A DNA stretch of 31,112 nucleotides from Deltaproteobacteria bacterium (lineage in GTDB: Bacteria; Desulfobacterota; Syntrophia; Syntrophales; UBA5619): assembly GCA_026388345.1 (NCBI GenBank), contig JAPLJY010000325.1:1-31112 (forward strand). Reading direction: 5' to 3'. The position numbers and the translations under genes are program-made. The notes beneath the pieces are model-generated. The model was not told the DNA's origin and searched no databases. It was given only the letters and a program-made list of their open reading frames with translations. This document shows, in pieces, positions 8,685 through 15,479 of this stretch (position 1 is the first letter of the stretch; every line of letters starts with the position of its first letter).

Positions 8685-8897
8685 TTAAGACTCCTTGTGA
8701 AGCGGGCGCCTGAAAACCGCCCGCGGAAATTGAATTTCAACCATGCCGACATCCGGAACGGAAACAATCCTTCAAGAAGATTCCTCTCCCGTTCATTGCA
8801 GTGTAGAGGTTTTCGGGATTTACCGCAACCGTTTTCCCGAAACCGGCTGAGAGGAAACGCACCGGACGGAAAATCACACATCTCCATCCAAAGAAAG

Positions 8898-8927
8898 GGT
8901 CCCAATATTTCAGGTCCCAGTATTTCA
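8898..8927. repeat. 15-bp tandem direct repeat abutting the -35 box
   Basis: GGTCCCAATATTTCA (8898-8912) is followed immediately by GGTCCCAGTATTTCA (8913-8927), with one mismatch. The second copy ends exactly where the TTGACA -35 hexamer begins. This is the position of an activator or repressor tandem site. The binding protein is unknown. Confidence 0.6.
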
Positions 8928-8956
8928 TTGACACTCAGGGGCGTTCCTCATATACT
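8928..8956 (+). promoter_or_regulatory. Sigma-70-type promoter for the sulfur-handling genes
   Basis: TTGACA (8928-8933), a 17-base spacer, then TATACT (8951-8956). This is an almost perfect housekeeping promoter, with a predicted start near 8963 and a leader of about 215 bases to the MauE-like gene. The strong core next to a tandem repeat suggests regulation by repression. Confidence 0.75.
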
Positions 8957-9063
8957 CCCACCCCACAGAGGCATTGGTGATCTGGAAAATTGGCAAATAT
9001 CAGGAGCGATATCCGTGAGTTATTTATTGTTATTCTTCACCCCGTTAATATGAGGCGCTGACA

Positions 9064-9082
9064 GAGGACCCGGGTGGTCCTC
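9064..9082 (+). other. Leader hairpin
   Basis: GAGGACC-CGGGT-GGTCCTC is a perfect 7-bp stem with a 5-base loop, inside the predicted leader of the MauE-like gene. There is no T-run. I cannot match it to a known riboswitch. Confidence 0.4.
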
Positions 9083-9136
9083 CGGAAAACGCCGTCCTGC
9101 CGTCTCTCCCCCCTGACCGATTAGCCCCCTGAGGGT

Positions 9137-9159
9137 CATGCCGAGGAGATTACGGCATG
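9137..9159 (+). other. Leader hairpin with SD-like loop upstream of the MauE-like gene
   Basis: CATGCCG (9137-9143) pairs with CGGCATG (9153-9159) around a 9-base loop, AGGAGATTA. It ends 9 bases before the true AGGAGG ribosome site. The loop carries a second SD-like sequence, and an ATG (9157) is buried in the stem, so it could influence initiation. A role is inference only. Confidence 0.35.
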
Positions 9160-9178
9160 GCGAAATCAGGAGGCAAAA

Positions 9179-9688
9179 TTGGTCAATCCATATTCAATAA
9201 ATTCAAATTATTTCAAAAAGATCAGGAAGATTTTCCATCAGGGACTGGTCCATCCCTGGCCCTACCGGATTGTCCGTATTGCCTTGGCGGCCCTCTTTAT
9301 TTATGGCGGCGTGACCAAGCTCTTCGATCCCAAGGCGTTTGCCGCGACCATCTCGGCCTATGAGCTGTTGCCGGAGGCGCTTCTCCCACTTTTTGCCGTG
9401 GGTCTGCCGTTGATCGAGACGATGGCCGGCCTCGCGCTGGTCCTGGATCGGCCCTGGGGGCTCCATCTGATCACGGGGCTTCTCGTGCTGTTCGTATTGG
9501 TGCTGGGTTACGGCATTCTCGGGGATTTGAATGTCGATTGCGGCTGCTTCGGGGCGGAGGAACTGGACAAACAGGGCGGCCTGAGGGCGGCCTTCTATCG
9601 GGATCTGGTCCTCATCGGGGTGGCGGCGCCGTATCTCTATCTCTCCCGGCGGGTCCGGGAATTTTCCGGAAGCAGGAAAGAAAAGTGA
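9179..9688 (+). CDS. MauE/DoxX-like redox-associated membrane protein (169 aa)
   Basis: This is a four-helix integral membrane protein of the MauE/DoxX superfamily. Hydrophobic spans fall at about residues 32-45, 66-88, 95-115 and 140-157. The family hallmarks are FIYGGVTKLFDPKAFA after the first helix, a polar LPLIETMAGLAL helix, and the vicinal Cys pair in NVDCGCFGAEEL (C121, C123) between helices 3 and 4. MauE-type proteins feed reducing or oxidising power across the membrane to partner thiol proteins. The exported rhodanese next door is an obvious candidate partner. The start is TTG: an ideal AGGAGG lies 5 bases before it, whereas the nearby ATG at 9157 is in another frame. An intrinsic terminator follows before the next gene. 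Confidence 0.85.
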   Translation: MVNPYSINSNYFKKIRKIFHQGLVHPWPYRIVRIALAALFIYGGVTKLFDPKAFAATISAYELLPEALLPLFAVGLPLIETMAGLALVLDRPWGLHLITGLLVLFVLVLGYGILGDLNVDCGCFGAEELDKQGGLRAAFYRDLVLIGVAAPYLYLSRRVREFSGSRKEK

Positions 9689-9710
9689 TAGCGAATTTCT
9701 TAATGATCAT

Positions 9711-9736
9711 CGTTCCCGCACTCCAGTGTGGGAACG
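9711..9736. repeat. REP-like palindrome
   Basis: CGTTCCCGCACT and AGTGTGGGAACG form a 12-bp inverted repeat (one G-T pair) around a 2-base centre. Palindromes of the GTTCCCRC-RTGGGAAC type recur in many proteobacterial genomes as intergenic REP-like elements. Only one copy is seen in this window. Confidence 0.55.
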
Positions 9737-9759
9737 ACAACAGGTTCATCAATGATTGA

Positions 9760-9788
9760 GTGGTTTCACGGGGAAGCCACATTTTTTA
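9760..9788 (+). terminator. Intrinsic terminator between the MauE-like and rhodanese genes
   Basis: GTGGTTTC pairs with GAAGCCAC (8 bp, one G-U) around ACGGG, followed directly by ATTTTTTATT. This is a good rho-independent terminator shape. It lies inside what otherwise looks like one operon and ends 12 bases before the rhodanese ribosome site. Confidence 0.6.
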
Positions 9789-9813
9789 TTCAAACAGGAA
9801 AGGAGAAGGAAGA

Positions 9814-10326
9814 ATGAAATTACAGAGAGGTTTGATCACAGTTTTGATGGCGGTCCTGCTGGTTTTCGGCATGGCCGGGGGTGCCTTGGCGGCCTGGGGC
9901 GCCAAGGAACTGGATACGGAAAAGATTGCAGTCACCTTCGCCAAGGAAGTGGAAAGAGGCGGCTACAAGGTCCTCGCAACGGAAGAACTCAAAGGGTGGA
10001 TCGATCAGAAAAAGCCGATGCTCATCGTGGACACCATGCCCTACGAAGCCAGCTACAAGAAGCAGCATGTCCCCGGGGCGGTGCAGATAGAGCTCCCGAT
10101 TCCTGAAATGACGAAGCTGGACGACAAGACCAAGGCCGCCCTGGAGAAGCTGCTGGGTCCGGACAAGGAGCGCCTGATCGTCTTCTACTGCGGTTTTGTG
10201 AAATGCACCCGGAGCCACAATGGGGCGATGTGGGCCATCCGTCTGGGCTACAAGAACGTCTACCGTCATCCCGGCGGCATCAAGGCCTGGGACGAGGCGG
10301 GCTATCCCGTCGGCAAGGTGGATTAG
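9814..10326 (+). CDS. Exported rhodanese-domain sulfurtransferase (170 aa)
   Basis: A signal peptide (about residues 1-27, MKLQRGLITVLMAVLLVFGM then AGGALAA) directs a single rhodanese domain to the periplasm. The domain shows LATEELKGWID, the beta strand LIVDTMP, HVPGAVQIELP and the active loop VFYC(126)GFVKC(131)TRSHNGA, then YRHPGGIKAWDEAGYPVGK. C126 is in the catalytic position. The second loop cysteine and the lengthened loop recall periplasmic rhodaneses rather than cytoplasmic GlpE/PspE. Such proteins carry persulfide sulfur, but the donor and acceptor are unknown. The start at 9814 has a GGAGAAGGAA site 5-10 bases upstream. An earlier in-frame ATG at 9760 falls inside the terminator hairpin and lacks a site. 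The Fe-S protein gene begins 6 bases after the stop. Confidence 0.9.
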   Translation: MKLQRGLITVLMAVLLVFGMAGGALAAWGAKELDTEKIAVTFAKEVERGGYKVLATEELKGWIDQKKPMLIVDTMPYEASYKKQHVPGAVQIELPIPEMTKLDDKTKAALEKLLGPDKERLIVFYCGFVKCTRSHNGAMWAIRLGYKNVYRHPGGIKAWDEAGYPVGKVD

Positions 10327-10332
10327 TCACAG

Positions 10333-11484
10333 ATGAACGACTTTGAGGATCTTTGTCCCAACTGCGGGGCCTGTAAGGATGTCTGCCCCTTTCTGGCGGA
10401 GTACGGCACACCCGACCGGATTCTCCGGAAGCGTCCGGAGGTTTCTTTTTACTGCACCTCCTGCCGCCGGTGCGACGGGGTTTGTCCCCGGGGTCTGTCG
10501 CCATCCGCCGCTTTTTTTGCGGTAAAGCGCCGACTGGTTCGACAGGATCGGATTCCGTCCCCGGTCCGCAAGACGCTGGACGGCGCCCGCCGATTCGCAA
10601 AAGCCGGGCATGGATTCCCCTTTTCCTGTTACCAGAGTGCGGATACGGTCTTCTGGCCGGGATGCGGTCTGGCCGCAAACCGGCCGGGACTGGTCCGCAG
10701 GACCCGCAAAATCCTGAGTCGCCGGTTACATCAACAGGTCGGGCTGGTTCTCGATTGCTGCTACGATCCGGTGTACGGGTTGGGCGATACCGAAACGGCG
10801 TTCGCCGCCCTGCGCAAGATCGGCGGGCGCCTCCGGGATCACGGCGTCAGTCAGGTGATTACCGGTTGTCTGAATTGTCACAAGCTCCTGTCGGAACATC
10901 TCGAAGACATTCAAGTTGTTTTTATCCTGGAGGTGCTGCCGCCGGAGATCTTCGAGAAACAAAGTATGGATTCAGTTTACCTCCATCACCCCTGTCCGTC
11001 ATCACGCTGGGAGGCCATCCGGGACAAGGCCGAGAAATTGGTCGGCCATATTCATCCTTCTCCGGGGACGGATTTTAAATTCATCCCCATTTCCGAGGCT
11101 TCCGCCGCCCATTGCTGCGGCAACGGCGGCGGTTTGACCGCGCTGGATCCCGCCCTGGCGGACCGCTTTCTGGACCGGATCACGGGGGAGGCGGCAGGCA
11201 GAACGATTGTCACCTACTGTACCGGTTGTCAAAACCGCTTCCTCAAGAGGGGTGTGGAGGCGGTCCATCTTCTGGAATGCCTGCCGGGGGTAAAGCCGCA
11301 CAGGAAGATTCCATCCACGCCCCGGCAGTGGGTTAACCGGTTTGCCCTGGCCATGGTCGAGCGTCTGAATCATCTTCATTGCTTTCGTAAGAGAGGGATA
11401 GATTGTGTGGCCACAGGGAACGATCAAAAATCACCTGAAGGAAAACTGAAGTATATAGATAAATGTGGATTATCCGGGAAATAA
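10333..11484 (+). CDS. Fe-S protein with two 4Fe-4S motifs and two CCG domains (HdrB/HdrD-like, 383 aa)
   Basis: The N-terminus has two ferredoxin-type motifs, C8-x2-C11-x2-C14-x3-C18 and C41-x2-C44-x2-C47-x3-C51. The remainder holds two CCG cysteine-rich domains: C111, CC142-143, C179-x2-C182, then C221, CC261-262, C296-x2-C299. In HdrB/HdrD this pattern binds the non-cubane clusters that reduce heterodisulfides. The same build occurs in GlpC, LutA and glycolate oxidase GlcF. No membrane segment is present, so it is cytoplasmic. It sits 6 bases after the rhodanese gene and upstream of yedF. A thiol-disulfide or persulfide reductase role is therefore inferred, but the flavin or quinone partner that such subunits normally need is not adjacent. 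The last 40 residues are not recognisable. Its own ribosome site is weak, which suggests coupling to the rhodanese. Confidence 0.85.
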   Translation: MNDFEDLCPNCGACKDVCPFLAEYGTPDRILRKRPEVSFYCTSCRRCDGVCPRGLSPSAAFFAVKRRLVRQDRIPSPVRKTLDGARRFAKAGHGFPFSCYQSADTVFWPGCGLAANRPGLVRRTRKILSRRLHQQVGLVLDCCYDPVYGLGDTETAFAALRKIGGRLRDHGVSQVITGCLNCHKLLSEHLEDIQVVFILEVLPPEIFEKQSMDSVYLHHPCPSSRWEAIRDKAEKLVGHIHPSPGTDFKFIPISEASAAHCCGNGGGLTALDPALADRFLDRITGEAAGRTIVTYCTGCQNRFLKRGVEAVHLLECLPGVKPHRKIPSTPRQWVNRFALAMVERLNHLHCFRKRGIDCVATGNDQKSPEGKLKYIDKCGLSGK

Positions 11485-11547
11485 TCTGTTTCGGAATGGG
11501 TTGCTTTCGAAACGACAGGAATCAAAATAAAAAGGAGGTTGAGAGAT

Positions 11548-12174
11548 ATGCCGGTAACCGTTGACGCCAGAGGGTTTGCCTGTCCGCAGCCCGTATTGTT
11601 GGCGAAGAAGGCGATCGCGGAGAACGAAGAGGTGACCGTGATCGTGGACAATGAAATCGCCGTGGAAAACATCCGCCGCATGGCCGCCAAAGCGGCCTGC
11701 GGCTTCTCCGTAACGGAAAGGGAGAGAGGAATCCGGGAGATCGCGCTGGTACGGACGGGAGCTGCGGGCCATCCCCCCATGGATGCCGGCGCCATCGCCG
11801 CAGAGCTGACCTGTGCCGTTGCGCCGGGAAAAGAAGCGGGCCCTGTCGTGGTGATCCTGTCCGACAACCGCATGGGACGGGGGGATGATGTGCTGGGGAA
11901 CATCCTGATCCAGAGCTTCATCCATACCCTTCTGCAACTGAAACCTCTGCCCGAAACCATTATCTGTTACAACGCCGGGGTTAAGCTTGCCATGAAGGAT
12001 TCGGCGGTCCTCGATGATCTGCAGCAATTGGCCCGGGCCGGGGTGGATATTCTGGTCTGCGGGACCTGCGTGAACTATTTCGGGCTTGGCGATCAGATCG
12101 CAGCAGGACGTATTTCCAATATGTACGACATTGCCGAAACGATGGCCGGCGCCGCCCGGTTGCTGCGTCCCTGA
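11548..12174 (+). CDS. yedF: YedF-type selenium/sulfur metabolism protein (TusA + DsrE-like, 208 aa)
   Basis: Residues 1-70 are a TusA/SirA domain with the CPxP signature (FAC12PQPVLLAKKAI), whose cysteine carries persulfide sulfur or selenide. Residues about 95-208 are a DsrE-like domain (VVVILSDNRMGRGDDVLGN, then VC171GTC174VNYFGLGDQI and an ISNMYDIAETM tail). This two-domain fusion is the YedF family, which often accompanies selenophosphate synthetase and selenium or sulfur genes in anaerobes. The ATG at 11548 is chosen because AAGGAGGT stands 8-9 bases upstream; the in-frame TTG at 11539 touches that site and cannot use it. With the preceding rhodanese and Fe-S protein it suggests a sulfur or selenium relay. 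No selD or selA is in the window. Confidence 0.9.
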   Translation: MPVTVDARGFACPQPVLLAKKAIAENEEVTVIVDNEIAVENIRRMAAKAACGFSVTERERGIREIALVRTGAAGHPPMDAGAIAAELTCAVAPGKEAGPVVVILSDNRMGRGDDVLGNILIQSFIHTLLQLKPLPETIICYNAGVKLAMKDSAVLDDLQQLARAGVDILVCGTCVNYFGLGDQIAAGRISNMYDIAETMAGAARLLRP

Positions 12175-12276
12175 TGGAACCGCCTCATCAAGGTGACAGA
12201 ATGACGATCAGAAGAGAAGTGCTGGAAGCATCAACGATCCGCCCACCCGATTGATCCACGGCAGCGGTAACGATCC

Positions 12277-13659
12277 CTATGAAGATTCATCGCCTTCGGC
12301 GCGGCGGTTCGCCTGACCCCATTCCTGGGCGGCCATTTGCACGGGATCCCAGGGGCTGGAGAGCGGCGGTGTGTAACTGAGATCAAGGTCGTTCAAGGAC
12401 TCCATGGTCATGCCGTTATGAATGGACGCAGCCACTGTGTCAATGCGCTTGGAAACCTCGGTGCCGTATGCGCCAATGATCTGCGCACCCAAAAGCTTGC
12501 AGGTTTTTTGATCACCGGTGATCCGAATTCTCATTTTTTCCGCGTGCGGGTAATAGGCCTTGTGATCCCAGGTTTCAATATCCACCGACAGGGGTGAAAA
12601 CCCTTCCTTCAGCGCTTCATCGTCCTTCAGGCCGGTGCGTGCGGCCACAAGATTGAAAATCTTGACGGACTGGGTTCCTAACGTGCCGGGATATTCCCGG
12701 TTTCCCCCGACCGCGTTTTCACCGGCGATGCGGCCCTGTTTATGGGCGGTGGTGCCCAAGGGAAGATATGTGTTTTTTCCAAGCAGCCGGTGATAGGTCT
12801 CCGCGCAATCGCCGGCTGCGTAAATATCCGGGATACGGGTCTCCATTCGTCGGTTGACGCAAATTGCTCCTTTGACGCCGGTTTCAATGCCGGCGGATCG
12901 GGCCAGATGAGTCTCCGGCCGGCTGCCGACCGCCACCAGCACCATGTCTGCGGTAATAGTGTCGGCTGCAACTGAGCGCACAGAAAGCCGGTTTCCACTG
13001 GTTTCGATCCGCTCGACGGCAAAGCCGTTGAAAACCTGAACACCTTGCTGCTCCAATTCGGTCCGCACAATGCCGCCCAGCGCCGGATCAAAGGTTGTGA
13101 GAACGGAAGGTAAAAATTCGACCACGGAAACGGAAAGCCCCCGACGAATCATGGCGTCGGCCATTTCCATGCCGATATAGCCCGCGCCAATGATGACGAT
13201 GGAGGTCGGACGACGAATAGTGAGGTATTCCTGAAAGGCAAAACTATCCGCCATCCATCTGAGAAAAAAGACCCCCGGAAGATCGATGCCGGGAAGATTC
13301 GGTACAAGGGACACGCCTCCGGTGCCGATCACCAACCTGTCGTAGGAAAAAGTCTTGCTGCGGCCTTCCGCATCGGTGGCACGAATGTGTTTCCGATCCG
13401 GGATGATCGCCGTGACGCGATGATCGGGTACCAGTTGGATGCCTTTTTCTTCGATTTCACTGGCGGTGCGATGGGCCAGGGTCTTCCAGTCGGAAACCTC
13501 GCCGCTCAGGTAAAACGGAAGCCCGCAGATGCTGAAATTGGGATACCGGTCCGCCAGGATCAGGGTGACCTCCGTTTCGGGAGTCAGCTCCTTGGCGCGA
13601 AGGCTTGCGCTGATTCCGGCATCACTGCCGCCAATGACCACCAACTTATTTTTTATCAT
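12277..13659 (-). CDS. CoA-disulfide reductase-like FAD/NAD(P) flavoprotein (460 aa)
   Basis: A two-dinucleotide-binding flavoprotein of the NADH oxidase / CoA-disulfide reductase / Npsr class. The FAD Rossmann motif is VVIGGSDAGISASLRAKEL (8-26). The single redox cysteine C45 sits in NFSICGLPFYLSG. The NAD(P) motif IIGAGYIGMEMADA is at about 156-170, and IPDIYAAGDCAE closes the FAD site. A C-terminal dimerisation domain follows. In this class the lone Cys forms a mixed disulfide or persulfide with CoA, allowing reduction of CoA disulfide, polysulfide or CoA persulfide. There is no C-terminal rhodanese or TusA fusion. The frame is open back over arsR. The ATG at 13659 is chosen for its GAGGGA site and because the core motif starts there. 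It is divergent from arsR and convergent with yedF. Confidence 0.88.
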   Translation of the reverse strand: MIKNKLVVIGGSDAGISASLRAKELTPETEVTLILADRYPNFSICGLPFYLSGEVSDWKTLAHRTASEIEEKGIQLVPDHRVTAIIPDRKHIRATDAEGRSKTFSYDRLVIGTGGVSLVPNLPGIDLPGVFFLRWMADSFAFQEYLTIRRPTSIVIIGAGYIGMEMADAMIRRGLSVSVVEFLPSVLTTFDPALGGIVRTELEQQGVQVFNGFAVERIETSGNRLSVRSVAADTITADMVLVAVGSRPETHLARSAGIETGVKGAICVNRRMETRIPDIYAAGDCAETYHRLLGKNTYLPLGTTAHKQGRIAGENAVGGNREYPGTLGTQSVKIFNLVAARTGLKDDEALKEGFSPLSVDIETWDHKAYYPHAEKMRIRITGDQKTCKLLGAQIIGAYGTEVSKRIDTVAASIHNGMTMESLNDLDLSYTPPLSSPWDPVQMAAQEWGQANRRAEGDESS

Positions 13660-13687
13660 GATGTCCCTCGTGAAAACGACAGAACGA

Positions 13688-13705
13688 AATATCCATATAG
13701 ATATT
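13688..13705. promoter_or_regulatory. ArsR-type operator candidate (flavoprotein side)
   Basis: AATATC-CATATA-GATATT is a perfect 6-bp inverted repeat. It sits downstream of a weak minus-strand -35/-10 pair (TTCGAA at 13737-13742, TACACT at 13713-13718) for the flavoprotein gene. AT-rich palindromes of this size are typical ArsR/SmtB-family sites, and arsR is divergent. Confidence 0.4.
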
Positions 13706-13751
13706 GAAGCAGAGTGTATCATGATTTTCAGACTATTTCGAACGCCGTGTG

Positions 13752-13807
13752 TGACCGGGAGCGCAACCCACAAGTCCCGCCTTGCAGGCGGGGATAAGGG
13801 GCGCAAT
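13752..13807 (+). repeat. 56-bp inverted repeat, left copy
   Basis: The element starts TGACCGGGAGC and contains the hairpin CCCGCC-TTGCA-GGCGGG followed by GATAAGGGG. The reverse complement of 18838-18893 aligns over its full length with only scattered differences. The pair brackets the arsenic gene cluster in inverted orientation. Confidence 0.75.
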
Positions 13808-13832
13808 AAAACACAGACTATTCCCTTGCCGG

Positions 13833-13863
13833 GAAGCACCCCGCCCTGTGGCCGGGGTGCTTC
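13833..13863. repeat. 11-bp perfect hairpin upstream of arsR
   Basis: GAAGCACCCCG (13833-13843) pairs with CGGGGTGCTTC (13853-13863) around a 9-base loop. No T-run follows on either strand. It may insulate the divergent promoters or form part of the adjacent repeat element. Confidence 0.5.
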
Positions 13864-13897
13864 AAAATTCCCCGATGAAAGATCCAGAAAGATTATC

Positions 13898-13926
13898 TTG
13901 ACAAGACCACCGACGGTCATTATATT
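13898..13926 (+). promoter_or_regulatory. Sigma-70-type promoter of arsR
   Basis: TTGACA (13898-13903), a 17-base spacer and TATATT (13921-13926) place the start near 13933, about 20 bases before the arsR ATG. A GAAATATAG half-site lies at 13936-13944 over the start region, fitting autorepression. Confidence 0.75.
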
Positions 13927-13953
13927 CCTTTCCAGAAATATAGAGGAGATGCC

Positions 13954-14304
13954 ATGAAGGTATTTATCAAGGTCATGAAGGCGCTGTCCGATCCCAACCG
14001 GGTGAGGCTTCTGAAGATGCTTCAAAAGCGGATGATGTGCGTCTGCGAGATCCAGGCCACACTCGGGATCGCCCAGCCCACCGTCTCCAAGCATTTGAAG
14101 ATTCTCGAAGATGCGGGGCTGGTGGATCGGAAAAAGGAGGGACTCTGGGTAAACTATTCCCTGACCGACGGCGGCCGGAGCCCCTATGCGGCGAGCCTTC
14201 TGGGAAACCTGAGGCACTGGCTGGCTGACGACCCGGAGATCCGTGATCTGCTCGAAAAGAGCGACGATGTCCGGCGGGAGGATATCTGCGGCAAGCATGG
14301 CTGA
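13954..14304 (+). CDS. arsR: ArsR/SmtB-family metalloregulator (116 aa)
   Basis: A winged-helix repressor with the ALSDPNRVRLLKMLQK first helices, then MMC29VC31EIQATLGIAQPTVSKHLKIL (recognition helix) and the GLVDRKKEGLWVNYSL wing. The CVC pair at the start of the DNA-binding helix is the As(III)/Sb(III) site of the classical ArsR type. A further Cys near the C-terminus (DICGKHG) could be the third ligand. An AGGAGA site precedes the ATG. It heads the ArsP, thioredoxin, ACR3, thioredoxin, CcdA and CDF genes. By family knowledge it should release DNA when arsenite binds. It is also placed to control the divergent flavoprotein gene. Confidence 0.93.
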   Translation: MKVFIKVMKALSDPNRVRLLKMLQKRMMCVCEIQATLGIAQPTVSKHLKILEDAGLVDRKKEGLWVNYSLTDGGRSPYAASLLGNLRHWLADDPEIRDLLEKSDDVRREDICGKHG

Positions 14305-14317
14305 CCCAATATATTGT

Positions 14318-14331
14318 CATATCGAAATATA
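14318..14331. promoter_or_regulatory. Second ArsR-type operator candidate, before arsP
   Basis: CATATCGAAATATA matches CATATAGATATTGA at 13694-13707 in 10 of 14 positions and lies in the 47-base gap between arsR and arsP. It overlaps a TATAGT that could be a -10, though no matching -35 is seen. Confidence 0.35.
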
Positions 14332-14351
14332 GTGTGCATACGGAGTATCGA

Positions 14352-15431
14352 ATGTCTGAATGTTGTGTAAAAAACGATGCAACCGGGCTGGTCACCATAC
14401 AGACGAAGACCGAACCGATCAAAACACGGGTGTGGCTTCCCCTGCTGCTTATCCCGGTATTGGTTCTGCTCTACCTCTTTCTGGAGAGGGGGACGAATTA
14501 TCTTGTCTATTCGATTCTATCAATGGATCGGGATTCCCATCTCACGGAGGCGGTGCGGTTTTTTATTTTTGAAGTGCCCAAGGTTTTGTTGCTCCTTACG
14601 GCCATCGTCTTTGTCGTGGGGATCATCCGCTCCTACTTTTCGCCCGAGAAAACGAGGAAGGCGCTGGAGGGAAAACCGCTCTTTCTGGGCAATATCATGG
14701 CGAGCACGCTCGGCATTGTGACGCCCTTCTGCTCCTGCTCGGCCATTCCCCTGTTCATCGGGTTCATGGAAAGCGGCATCCCGCTCGGCGTCACCTTTTC
14801 CTTCCTGATCGCCGCGCCGATGATCAACGAGGTGGCGCTTGTACTTCTCTTCGGCCTTTTCGGATGGAAGACGGCGCTCCTGTATGCATCCACGGGGCTG
14901 CTGATCGCCATTGCCGCGGGCTGGGTGATCGGCAAACTCAAGGTGGAGCGGTTTGTCGAGGCGTGGGTGTACGAGATCAAGGCAGCGGAACTGGCAATCG
15001 AGGAACGGAAAACGCCTTTTTCCGAACGAATACAGGTCGGGTATACGGCGGTCGCCGATATCGTCTCGAAGGTGTGGATCTATATCGCGATCGGCATCGC
15101 GGTCGGGGCGGGCGTCCATGGCTATGTGCCGGAAAATTTCATGGCCTCCCTGATGGGCAAATCCGCCTGGTGGTCGGTTCCTCTGGCGGTGCTGATCGGC
15201 GTGCCGCTTTATTCGAACGCCGCCGGAATCATCCCGATCATCCAGGCCCTCCTGGAGAAGGGGGCGTCGCTCGGCACGTCGCTGGCGTTCATGATGTCGG
15301 TGATCGGCCTGTCTCTGCCGGAGATGATCATCCTGAAAAAGGTGGTCAAGCTCCCCCTGATCCTGATTTTTATCGGCGTCGTCGCCTCCGGCATCATGGT
15401 GGTCGGGTATCTGTTCAATGTGATCTATTAG
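14352..15431 (+). CDS. arsP: ArsP/YraQ-type permease, organoarsenical efflux candidate (359 aa)
   Basis: A polytopic membrane protein (DUF318/YraQ family, about eight to ten spans). It has the family signature STLGIVTPFCSCSAIPLFIGF with the C127-S-C129 pair and a second half PLYSNAAGIIPIIQALLEKG. ArsP proteins export trivalent organoarsenicals such as methylarsenite, and the paired Cys in this signature is thought to coordinate the metalloid. Two further vicinal cysteines sit at the N-terminus (MSECC). The ATG at 14352 has GGAG 6 bases upstream and is preferred to a GTG at 14334. The small thioredoxin gene follows 48 bases downstream, an arrangement common for this permease family. The substrate could be another soft metalloid or metal. 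Confidence 0.85.
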   Translation: MSECCVKNDATGLVTIQTKTEPIKTRVWLPLLLIPVLVLLYLFLERGTNYLVYSILSMDRDSHLTEAVRFFIFEVPKVLLLLTAIVFVVGIIRSYFSPEKTRKALEGKPLFLGNIMASTLGIVTPFCSCSAIPLFIGFMESGIPLGVTFSFLIAAPMINEVALVLLFGLFGWKTALLYASTGLLIAIAAGWVIGKLKVERFVEAWVYEIKAAELAIEERKTPFSERIQVGYTAVADIVSKVWIYIAIGIAVGAGVHGYVPENFMASLMGKSAWWSVPLAVLIGVPLYSNAAGIIPIIQALLEKGASLGTSLAFMMSVIGLSLPEMIILKKVVKLPLILIFIGVVASGIMVVGYLFNVIY

Positions 15432-15479
15432 GATCATGTATCGACCGCTGTAAAACAATCGATGAGAGGAGCAAAGCAT

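Larger units (their letters stand above)
8685..9178. other. 494-bp divergent intergenic region
   Basis: I see no gene here. It holds the leader of the NlpC/P60 gene, with a GCGGGCG/CGCCCGC hairpin at 8702-8724. It also holds a 15-bp tandem repeat, a near-consensus sigma-70 promoter pointing right, and a leader of about 215 bases with two further hairpins before the MauE-like gene. Short open frames in this stretch have no ribosome sites and no recognisable protein pattern. Confidence 0.6.

Noticed and set aside
12201..12254. 17-codon open frame after yedF (MTIRREVLEAS...)
   Set aside because: It has a weak AAGG site but is too short and unrecognised to support as a gene.
13660..14298. Upstream extension of the flavoprotein across arsR
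   Set aside because: It would overlap arsR and both promoters. The Rossmann motif begins right after the ATG at 13659, which has a GAGGGA site.
14520..15479. A 319-codon minus-strand frame opposite arsP
   Set aside because: His/Asp/Arg-rich shadow composition; ArsP signature and ribosome site lie on the plus strand.
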